Source of the DNA: Micromonospora sp. M71_S20
GTDB lineage: Bacteria; Actinomycetota; Actinomycetes; Mycobacteriales; Micromonosporaceae
Direction of reading: 5' to 3'
Assembly (NCBI RefSeq): GCF_003664255.1
Contig: NZ_RCCV01000002.1
Location: 188,501 to 252,500 of the forward strand
DNA: 64,000 nt
Both the position numbers and the translations under genes were made by a program. Shown one piece after another: positions 16,901 through 24,528 of the stretch. Under the pieces are notes generated by a model. The model was not told the DNA's origin and ran no database searches. It was given only the letters and a program-made list of their open reading frames with translations. Numbering within the stretch: the first letter of the stretch is position 1; the number at the start of each line of letters is the position of its first letter.

Positions 16901-19043
16901 CCACGTGCGGGCGCACCTCGGCCAGCTCCTGGTGGCCCTCGGGCAGCCGCAGCCCGAAGTCGTAGAGGTAGACCCGGCCGTCGATCCGGTCCACCTCGTG
17001 CGGGTGCTCGTCGACCACCTTGACGCCGAGCGAGTGCAGCACCGGCAGCACGGCGGAGAGCATCATCGGCTCGCCGTAGCGGTAGACCTTGAAGCGGACG
17101 TCCATCGCCTCGTCGACGTCCGGCCCCCGCCCGCCGGCGCGAGGCGCGAGCTGCTTGCGGAACAGGTGCATCTCCAGCTGGCCGGGCTCCTCCAGCAGCT
17201 CCAGCTTCGCCAGGTCCTTCATCGCCTCGTACGGCGTGTGGCCGTCCTTGTAGCCCTCCGGGAAGGCGTCGGCGTACCGGGTGAACAGGTGCTTGGCCTG
17301 CTCGTCGCCGAGCTTGCGCTCCAGCACCAGCCGGTAGTCGTCGTCCCAGAGCCGGGTGGCGTCGGCCAGTTCCTCGGCGAGCAGGTCGGCGTCGATGTCG
17401 CCCGGAGTGTTGGTCGGGTCGGTCCGGACGATGAAATGCACCCGGGCGAGCATCGACTCGGTGACCCGGGTCGTGTAGTCGACCCCGACGCCGTTCAGCT
17501 CGCGCAGCAGGATGTCCTGCATCCGCAGGCGGTTCTGCGTGGTGAACCGGTCCCGGGGCAGGTAGATCAGGCAGGAGATGAACCGCCCGTACGCGTCGCG
17601 GCGCAGGAACACCCGCAGCTGCCGGCGACCGGCCATCCGCAGCACCCCGATGACCGCGTGGTAGAGATCCTCGGTCTTGATCTGGAACAGCTCGTCGCGC
17701 GGGTAGGTCTCCAGGATCTGGAGCAGATCCTTGCCGGAGTGGCTGCGCTGGCTCAGGCCGGAGCGGTCCAGCACCTCGGCCACCTTGCGGCGGACCACCG
17801 GCAGCTCCTGCACGCTGGTCCGGTACGCGGCCGTGGAGAACAGCCCCAGGAAGCGCCGCTCGCCGATCACCTCGCCGGCCTCGTTGAAGATCTTGAAGCC
17901 GATGTAGTCGAGGTAGGCGGAGCGGTGCACGGTGGCCCGCGAGTTCGCCTTGGTGATGATCAGCAGGCGCTTCTCGGTGACCTTGTCGTGCGCCTCGGGC
18001 GTCATCGACGACAGGGGCCGGGCCTCCGGGGAGTCCTGGCGCAGGATGCCCAGCCCGGTGCCGAGCACCGCCTCCAGTGCCTGTCCGCTGCCCCCGGCAC
18101 CCGACTCGCCGGTGTCGACCAGCCGGTACTCCCGGTAGCCCAGGAACGTGAAGTGGTCGTGGGCGAGCCAGCGGAGCAGCTCCACCGAGTCCGTGATGTC
18201 CTTCTCCGGCACCGGCGGCCGGTTGTCCGACGTCCGCGCGGCGGCCAGCTCGTCGGCGAGGGCGAGGGCCCGCTGGCGCATCTTCGGCCAGTCCTCCACC
18301 GCCTCCCGCACGTCGGTGAGCACCCGCTGGAGCTCCCGGCGCAGCCGGTCCCGCTCGGCGGCGTCGCGCACCGGGTCGATCTCGATGTGCATCCAGCTCT
18401 CGACCAGGTCGCCGGCGATGGCGTCGTCGGGCTCGACGTCGGCGGAGACCTCGACCAGCCGGCCCAGCGGCTCGCGCCGGACCACCACCAGCGGGTGGAC
18501 CAGCAGGTGCACGTCCAGGTGGTGCGAGTTGAGCAGGGCGGTCACCGAGTCGACCAGGAACGGCATGTCGTCGGTGACGATCTCGATGACGGAGTGGTGC
18601 TGATCGGCGTCGGGCTCGTGGATGCGCAGCTTCAACTCGCCCGGTACCCGCTGCTGGGCGAGGTCGCGGTGCGTGCGGGCCGCCTCCAGCATCTCCTCGG
18701 CGGTGAAGCCGATCAGCTCCTCGTCCGGCGCGAACCGCCAGAAGCGGCTGACCAGGGTCGCCGCGTCGTGGTCGTCGCCGGCGAGCGCGACCGCCTGGGC
18801 GACCAGGCGCTCCACGTTGGGAACCGGCTCGTCGAGTTCGTTGTCCTCCACGTCGTCGGCCAGCGCGTCGGCGGGCAGACCCAGATCGTAGAGGGTGTCG
18901 ATACTCGAACCGGTCATCCCGGTCACTCCTGTGTCGAGTCGGCCGTAGCCGTCCCCGTCGGTCGCCGAATCGAAGCTGTCGTCCCGGCCGGTGTCATCCT
19001 GCCGGAGGTCGGGTCCCGGTTTGATCGCCGGACGCCGGTCCAT
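13977..19043 (-). CDS. gdhB: large (about 180 kDa) NAD-specific glutamate dehydrogenase
   Basis: A 1688-residue NAD-glutamate dehydrogenase of the giant bacterial class, which deaminates glutamate to 2-oxoglutarate in catabolism. A long N-terminal regulatory region, partly ACT-like ([20 protein letters not shown]), precedes the catalytic core near residues 890-1100: [20 protein letters not shown], the substrate lysine region [12 protein letters not shown], and the NAD-binding turn [14 protein letters not shown]. I chose ATG at 19043 because GAGGGGAG lies eight bases upstream; an upstream in-frame GTG has worse spacing. The gene is monocistronic, facing the sortase gene. The opposite strand is also open over almost its full length, a GC-bias shadow. 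Confidence 0.95.
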   Translation of the reverse strand: [1688 protein letters not shown]

Positions 19044-19052
19044 CGGTGCCAC

Positions 19053-19331
19053 TCCCCTCGACCCACCGCATTGTGGGTCACTCTGCCGCCCAGCCTAGGC
19101 CCTGCCGTTCCGCCCCTTGCTCGGCGGACCACAGTGCGGACGTCCGGTTCCGGACTTCGTCCTTTCACCCGTTGCGGGTACGAGGTTGGCCGGTTCGGGA
19201 GTACCCCGCCACCAGTCGTTCATCACCCGGGCGACGGCCTCTCTTTCCGCACGTCCCGGTGCGGGGGGACGGTGCGGACGGCGCCGCCGTACTAGCGTGC
19301 AGGGCAGTTCCGAGATCGGAGAGCTGCTTCC
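19053..19331. other. divergent promoter region
   Basis: About 280 bases between the divergent glutamate dehydrogenase and penicillin-binding protein genes. No gene or strong hairpin is seen. The plus-strand gene has GGAG about 10 bases before its ATG, and TACTAG near 19292 is a possible -10 element. Confidence 0.4.
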
Positions 19332-21293
19332 ATGCGCCTGTCGTACCCCCGCCGCCCCCGCCGCAACCGGCTCCGCCCGCCGCTGGCGTTGCTCGCCGCG
19401 ACCACGCTCGCGGCCGGCGCCCTCACCGCGTGCTCGGGCGGTGACGGGCCGGAGCGCAGCGTCGACGCGTTCCTGGCCGGCTGGCGCTCGGGCGACCTCC
19501 AGGCCGTCGGCTTCGTCGACCCGACCGGCGCCAAGGTGCCGGCTGCCGACGTCGCCCGCGAGCTCAAGGAGCTCTCCGGCGAGCTGGCGGCCACGCCGCC
19601 GACGCTGACCCGCCGGGGCGAGGCGAAGGTGACCAAGGACGTCGCGACCGCGGTGGTCAAGGTCGACTGGGCCCTCCCGGGCCAGGCCCGCTGGGCCTAC
19701 GAGCGTCCGGTGCGGCTCAGCCGGGGCGGCGAGCAGTGGCGGGTGATCTGGGAGCCGCAGGTGGTGCAGGAGCAGCTCACCCGGGGCGACCGGCTGGGGC
19801 TGCGCCGCGACACCGCCACCCGCGCCGCCGTGCTCGACGCCGCCGGCCAGCCGATCGTGGCGCCCCGGCCCGTGGTGCGGGTCGGGCTCCAACCGGGCGA
19901 GGTCACCGACCTCCCGGGCCTGACCCGGAAGCTGGACTCGGCCTTCCGGGCGATCCGGCCGGCGATCACCCCGCCGGTGGACCTCTCCGGGCTGCCCAAG
20001 CGGCTCGCCGACGCGGATCCGGGCGCGTTCGTCGAGGTGGTGACGCTGCGGGAGGAGGCGTACCGGCAGATCAAACCACGCATCTACGACCTGCCGGGCA
20101 CCAAGTTCCGCAGCGACAAGCTCGACCTGGCGCCCACCCGGGAGTTCGCCCGGGCGGTGCTCGGCTCCGTCGACCCGGCCCAGGCCGACGACCTCGCCCA
20201 GCACCCCGACCGCTACGAGGCCGGCGACCTGGTCGGCCACGGGGGCCTCCAGGGCCGCCACGACGAGCGGCTACGCGGCGTGCCGGGGCTGACCGTGATC
20301 ACCGAGCGCCCCGGCCCGGACGGCACGCTGGTGTCCACCGGCACCGAGGTGTTCCGCAGCGAGCCGAAGCCGGGGCAGCCGGTGAAGACCACGCTCGACG
20401 TGGCCACCCAGAACGCGGCCGATACCGCCTTGCGCAGCGAGAAGCGCCGGGCGGCGCTGGTGGCGGTGCGGATCAGCGACGGTGCGGTGCTCGCCGCGGC
20501 CAACGGTCCCGGCGGGGCCGGGGAGAACCTGGCCTTCACCGCCCAGGTCCCGCCGGGCTCCACCTTCAAGATGGTCAGCGCGCTCGGCCTGCTCGACCGG
20601 GGTGCGGTCACGCCGGACGCGACGGTGGACTGTCCGAAGACGTTCACCGTCGACGGCAGGCCGTTCAAGAACTCCGACAACTTCGCGCTGGGTCCGGTGC
20701 CCTTCCGCACGGACTTCGCCAAGTCCTGCAACACCGCGTTCACCGCGCTGGCGCCGAAGCTCGGCCCCGACGGGCTGGCCGTGACCGGCCGTTCCCTCGG
20801 GCTGGAGGGGCAGTGGGACGTCGGCCTCGACGCCTTCACCGGCAAGGTCTCGGCGAACGGCGGGGCGACCGAGCAGGCAGCCGCCGCCATCGGCCAGGGC
20901 ACCACGCTGGTCAGCCCGCTGGCCATGGCGTCGGCCACCGCGGCGGTCGCCCGCGGTCGCTTCGAGCAGCCGAAGCTGGTGCTCGACCCCGCCCCGGCCC
21001 AGCCTGCCGCCCCCGGCCCGCAGCTCAAGCCGGAGTCGGTCGAGGGGGTCCGGGCGATGATGCGGGAGGTGGTCACGGCCGGCTCCGGCAGCGCGCTGCG
21101 GGACGTGCCGGGCGCGCCGGTGCACGGCAAGACGGGCACCGCCGAGTACGACGACAACCCGGCGCACACGCACGCCTGGTTCGTCGGTTGGCAGGGCGAC
21201 GTCGCGTTCGCGGTCTTCGTCGAGAAGGGCGGAGCCAGCACCGCCAGCGCCGTCCCGGCGGCCGAACGCTTCCTCCGCGCCCTCTCCCGCTGA
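19332..21293 (+). CDS. penicillin-binding protein (class B-type transpeptidase lipoprotein with MecA_N domain)
   Basis: A 653-residue peptidoglycan D,D-transpeptidase. The N-terminal signal ends in a lipobox (LTAC), so it is likely a membrane lipoprotein. An NTF2-like MecA_N domain (about residues 40-150, starting SVDAFLAGWRSGDL) precedes a PBP dimer-type linker and the transpeptidase domain. That domain has the nucleophile motif STFK (Ser410), SCN (in KSCNTAF) and KTGT near the C-terminus. The architecture resembles the beta-lactam-tolerant MecA/PBP3 type, but resistance cannot be inferred. GGAG precedes the ATG. It stands alone, facing the palindromic spacer. Confidence 0.93.
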   Translation: MRLSYPRRPRRNRLRPPLALLAATTLAAGALTACSGGDGPERSVDAFLAGWRSGDLQAVGFVDPTGAKVPAADVARELKELSGELAATPPTLTRRGEAKVTKDVATAVVKVDWALPGQARWAYERPVRLSRGGEQWRVIWEPQVVQEQLTRGDRLGLRRDTATRAAVLDAAGQPIVAPRPVVRVGLQPGEVTDLPGLTRKLDSAFRAIRPAITPPVDLSGLPKRLADADPGAFVEVVTLREEAYRQIKPRIYDLPGTKFRSDKLDLAPTREFARAVLGSVDPAQADDLAQHPDRYEAGDLVGHGGLQGRHDERLRGVPGLTVITERPGPDGTLVSTGTEVFRSEPKPGQPVKTTLDVATQNAADTALRSEKRRAALVAVRISDGAVLAAANGPGGAGENLAFTAQVPPGSTFKMVSALGLLDRGAVTPDATVDCPKTFTVDGRPFKNSDNFALGPVPFRTDFAKSCNTAFTALAPKLGPDGLAVTGRSLGLEGQWDVGLDAFTGKVSANGGATEQAAAAIGQGTTLVSPLAMASATAAVARGRFEQPKLVLDPAPAQPAAPGPQLKPESVEGVRAMMREVVTAGSGSALRDVPGAPVHGKTGTAEYDDNPAHTHAWFVGWQGDVAFAVFVEKGGASTASAVPAAERFLRALSR

Positions 21294-21567
21294 CCAGCCC
21301 TCACCGGCACCCAGACGAACGACCTCCGTCAGCAGCCGCGGCACCTTCCGCACCCCCACACCGGCGGCGTGGGCACCCGACACCGTCCGTGCCCCGGTGT
21401 GGTCCGCATCCGGCGCGGTCCGCATCGGGCACCGTCGGCACCGTCGCTTCGCGGTTCACCCGGCCACGTCCTGGTCGGCGTCGTCCGATACTCGACGGCG
21501 ACGGCGAGCGCCTGTGCCGTTGCGGCGGCTCCCGGCGGACGCGCGGTCCCGCCCAACCAGCCCGACG
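21294..21567. other. intergenic sequence without a recognisable gene
   Basis: About 270 bases after the penicillin-binding protein stop. All reading frames here lack family features. It borders the nested palindromic element and includes direct echoes such as GTCCGCATC repeated near 21401-21426. Confidence 0.4.
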
Positions 21568-21774
21568 CTGTAGAGCTGCCCCTACAGACGGGGCAGGCGC
21601 CGACGCGGCCCGGCGCACGTCCGGCCATCCACCGGTGGAACGTCATGGCTGTCAAACCCCGTCGGTGACAACCGTGACGTTCCACCGGTGGCCCCGGGTG
21701 CCACCGGCCGCCCCGAGCAGCCCCGCCCGCCACGACGGACGGCAGGTGGGCGCACAGATGGGGCAGCTCGACAG
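21568..21774. repeat. nested inverted-repeat element, possible MITE or recombination site
   Basis: Two concentric inverted repeats sit in the gap between convergent genes. The outer arms, CTGTAGAGCTGCCCC (21568-21582) and the complement of 21760-21774, match in 14 of 15 positions. The inner arms (21629-21654 and 21666-21691) are 26 bases long with 24 matches and an 11-base spacer, and each begins with the palindrome CCACCGGTGG. The centres of the two pairs are 11 bases apart. The left end also folds on itself (CTGTAG/CTACAG). No coding capacity is seen. Confidence 0.7.
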
Positions 21775-21778
21775 GGAG

Positions 21779-23299
21779 TCAGGCGATACCTGCGGCGGAC
21801 GGCGAGGTGCCGTCCTCCGGCGCGGGCAGCGGGTCGCCCGGGCCCGCGAGCGGCGCCCGGCGCAGCAGGCCCGGACCGGCGGAGGCGGGCGGGCCGACGG
21901 GTTCCGGCACGGTGGGACCGTTGGAGGCGACTGCGACCGGGGCCACCGGCCCGAGCGGCCGGAGCGGGGCTGGCGGAGCGCCCTCGGCACGTTCCTCGCC
22001 GCCGCCGGGGTGCCGGTCGTCGCCGTCGCTTCCTGCAACGGGGGCGGGAACGAGAGCCGGGGCGGAGGCCGACGAATGTACGACCGGGACCTCGGGACGG
22101 CCGTTGCTCCGCCGCGCCGAGGGCACGGCCGAGACCGCGGAGACGGCCGACTCGGCAGACGCCGAGGACCCGCCGGGGGCGGCAGACGCCGACGGTACGC
22201 CGGGGGCGGCAGACTGCGCGGTCGGGGCGGCAGACGCCGAGGGCACGGTCGGGGCGGCAGACGGCGACGGCGGCACGGTCGGGGCGGCGGACGCGGAGGG
22301 CCTGGTGGGGGCGGTCGACCGGGACGGCCCGGACGAGGCGGTCGACGCCGACGGGCCCGGCAGCAGTCGGGGCGGCGACGCCGTCGGCGCGGAGACCGGG
22401 CGCAGCCCGGCCACCACGGTGTTGACGATCTCGGCCGCGTACGCGCCGTCCGGGTCGTAGTCGGGGTCGAAGACGGTCAGCTCGACGCCGAGGCAGTGCG
22501 GGGTGTCGACGAGGCCGGCGAGCAGGATCTCCAGCTCGGCGAAGGCAATGCCGCCCGGGTCGGGGGCGTCGACGGCCGGCATCACGGCCGGGTCCAGCAC
22601 GTCCACGTCGATGTGCACCCAGTAGCCGGCGCAGTCGGCGAGCTGCTCGTGCGCCCACTGGGCCGTACGCGCGGCGCCCTCGGCGCGCAGCGCCGGCACC
22701 GGCCGGGTGGTGATCCCGGCGGCCTGGAGGTCCAGGCGGTACTCGTCCTGCGCCCGGATGCCGAGCACCACCACGTCGATGTCCCGGAAGTACGGCCGGC
22801 GCCCCTCGATGGCGGCCAGGTCGGCCTGCCCCCGCCCGGTGACCAGCGCGAGGTCCTCGCCGGCCGCCGCGCCCACGTAGGAGGCGTTGCCGGGGTGCCG
22901 GAAGTCGGAGTGGCCGTCGACGAAGACCAGCCCGATGCGCCCGCCGACCGCCTCGCCGAGCCGGTGCATGGCCAGTGCCGAGCCGAGCAGGATGGAGCAG
23001 TCACCGCCGAGCACCAGCGGGAACTCGCTGCGGTCGATGATGGCGCCGATCCGCTCCGCGAGCGCCACCGAGTAGTCGGCGATTTCCCGAGCGTGGCAGA
23101 CCCCGTCACCCGGTCGCCAGTCGCCGGGGTCGTAGCGGGGCGCGGTGAGGCAGCCGGCGTCACGGGCCCGCAGCCGGGCGAGCAGCCCCTGGTCGCGCAG
23201 CGCGCCCGGGGCCTTGCCGCAGCCGGGGACCGAGGTGGACGTGGGTGGGCGCAGGCCGAGGTTGCTGGGCGCGTCGAGGACGGCGATCCGGCGCATCAT
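21779..23299 (-). CDS. ureohydrolase (arginase/agmatinase family) with a long low-complexity tail
   Basis: Residues 1-300 form an arginase-fold domain with the binuclear manganese motifs GGDCS (98-102), DGHSD (128-132) and HIDVDVLDP (229-237), and ELTVFDPDYD (about 273-282). The first motif has Cys where most arginases have His (GGDHS), as in a subset of the superfamily. The substrate (arginine, agmatine, guanidinobutyrate or other) is not resolvable. Residues 301-506 are an unusual Ala/Pro/Ser/Thr-rich tail with SASAAPT-type repeats and no domain. ATG at 23299 follows GGGAG; a second ATG at 23296 has better spacing. Confidence 0.85.
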   Translation of the reverse strand: MMRRIAVLDAPSNLGLRPPTSTSVPGCGKAPGALRDQGLLARLRARDAGCLTAPRYDPGDWRPGDGVCHAREIADYSVALAERIGAIIDRSEFPLVLGGDCSILLGSALAMHRLGEAVGGRIGLVFVDGHSDFRHPGNASYVGAAAGEDLALVTGRGQADLAAIEGRRPYFRDIDVVVLGIRAQDEYRLDLQAAGITTRPVPALRAEGAARTAQWAHEQLADCAGYWVHIDVDVLDPAVMPAVDAPDPGGIAFAELEILLAGLVDTPHCLGVELTVFDPDYDPDGAYAAEIVNTVVAGLRPVSAPTASPPRLLPGPSASTASSGPSRSTAPTRPSASAAPTVPPSPSAAPTVPSASAAPTAQSAAPGVPSASAAPGGSSASAESAVSAVSAVPSARRSNGRPEVPVVHSSASAPALVPAPVAGSDGDDRHPGGGEERAEGAPPAPLRPLGPVAPVAVASNGPTVPEPVGPPASAGPGLLRRAPLAGPGDPLPAPEDGTSPSAAGIA

Positions 23300-23323
23300 G
23301 GGCTCCCGTCCTCGAGGTGTCGG

Positions 23324-23349
23324 GCGGGCCGGCCGGAACGCCGGCCCGC
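23324..23349 (-). terminator. hairpin between the thioredoxin-domain gene and the ureohydrolase gene
   Basis: Perfect 10-bp stem (GCGGGCCGGC at 23324-23333 against 23340-23349) with a 6-base loop. It lies after the stop of the thioredoxin-domain gene and before the ureohydrolase start, both on the minus strand. Confidence 0.65.
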
Positions 23350-23386
23350 GCTGGCGTGCTACGTGCTCACAAACAGGGCGTGGTGC

Positions 23387-24304
23387 TCAGAACAGGGCGC
23401 TGGCGAGGGCCCGGCGCGCCGAGGCGACCGCGGGGTCCTCCGGGCCGGCGACCGTGAAGAGGCTGACCAGGTGCTGGCGTACCTTCTCCCGCTCCTCACC
23501 GGCGGTGCGGCGGACCACGCCCACCAGGCGGGCGTACGCCGCCTCGGCCTGACCGCTGAGCACCTCGATGTCGGCGGCCAGGAGCTGGGCCTCGACGTCG
23601 TCGGGGTTCGCCTGGGCGGCGGCGATCGCCGCGCCCGGGTCGGCCCCGGCCACCCGGCGGGCGAGCCCGACCTGGGCGAGGCCCGCCTCCGCCGCGGCGT
23701 CCGCGGGCGACTCGGCGAGGATCTTGCGGTACGCCCGCTCGGCCGCGTCGAGGTCGCCGCTCATCAGGGCGTCGTCGGCCTCGTCGAGGCGCGGGTCCTC
23801 CGGCTCGGCGACGCTCACGCCACCGGCCTTGAGCACCGCCTGGATCCACTGCCGAAGCTGAGCCTCGGGCACCACTCCGGAGAAGGCGTCGATCGGCTGG
23901 CCGCCGACCACCGCGTAGACCATCGGGATGCCCTGTACGCGGAACATCTGGGCGATCCGCGGGTTGGCGTCCACGTCGACCTTGGCGAGCACCCAGGCGC
24001 CGCCGCCCTCGGCGGCCAACCGCTCCAGCACGGGGCTCAGCTGCTTGCACGGCTCGCACCACTCGGCCCAGAAGTCCACGATCACCGGTGTGGTGAGCGA
24101 GCGCTCGAGAACCTCGGACTGGAATGTCGCCTCGCTCACGTCGATGACGGCGACGCCGCCACCGGCGCTGCCGGGAAACTCGGCGGAGGGGGCGGACTGT
24201 GCCGGGGCGGCGGGGCGGGCGGGGGCCGGTGCGGGGGTGCGCAGCGCGCTGAGGTCGACCGCGCCGCGGGTGAAGATCGACGAGGTGATCCGTGGGTCGC
24301 TCAT
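23387..24304 (-). CDS. thioredoxin-domain co-chaperone with TPR-like C-terminus (CnoX/YbbN type)
   Basis: A 305-residue cytoplasmic protein. A Pro/Ala-rich N-terminal segment precedes a thioredoxin domain (about 52-165) with the variant active site WCEPC (Cys83, Cys86) in place of WCGPC. A helical, TPR-like domain follows (about 190-305: [24 protein letters not shown], and [21 protein letters not shown] in separate helices). This architecture matches the CnoX family, chaperedoxins that protect substrates from over-oxidation and hand them to GroEL or DnaK; that role is by homology. In mycobacteria a related gene sits near the same epimerase and thiolase genes. Confidence 0.88.
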   Translation of the reverse strand: MSDPRITSSIFTRGAVDLSALRTPAPAPARPAAPAQSAPSAEFPGSAGGGVAVIDVSEATFQSEVLERSLTTPVIVDFWAEWCEPCKQLSPVLERLAAEGGGAWVLAKVDVDANPRIAQMFRVQGIPMVYAVVGGQPIDAFSGVVPEAQLRQWIQAVLKAGGVSVAEPEDPRLDEADDALMSGDLDAAERAYRKILAESPADAAAEAGLAQVGLARRVAGADPGAAIAAAQANPDDVEAQLLAADIEVLSGQAEAAYARLVGVVRRTAGEEREKVRQHLVSLFTVAGPEDPAVASARRALASALF

Positions 24305-24425
24305 GGTTACCTAGTCTCGCACGCGACCCGCCGAACTCAGATCAACCGCGACGGCGACAGTTGCGACTGTCACGGCTGCTCCCGCCCTTCCCCGCGCCCC
24401 TGCCCGACCAGCCCGCCCGGCACGC

Positions 24426-24499
24426 CGCGATCCCGCACCCACGGTCCTCGGTACGAGGCCTGTCGCGGCGTCCGCCGGGACGCGAGGTGCGGGATCGCG
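24426..24499. repeat. intergenic 14-bp inverted repeat
   Basis: Perfect arms CGCGATCCCGCACC (24426-24439) and its complement at 24486-24499 enclose 46 bases, in the 224-base gap between icmA and the thioredoxin-domain gene. A second partial copy of the arm (ATGCGGGATCG) follows at 24501. It could end the icmA transcript or be a repetitive element; the loop is long for a terminator. No gene is seen in the gap. Confidence 0.55.
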
Positions 24500-24528
24500 G
24501 ATGCGGGATCGGGCTCGGGGAACGGGGG

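Noticed and set aside
13584..19295. A 1903-codon open frame on the plus strand opposite the glutamate dehydrogenase
   Set aside because: Composition-driven shadow in very GC-rich DNA. The minus-strand protein has unmistakable dehydrogenase motifs, while the antisense product has none and a skewed Arg/Gly/Val/His composition.
21568..21774. Small protein genes in the palindromic spacer (two open frames)
   Set aside because: Both frames arise from the GC-rich inverted repeats. They lack ribosome sites and are near mirror images of each other (MAVKPRR-type ends caused by the palindrome).
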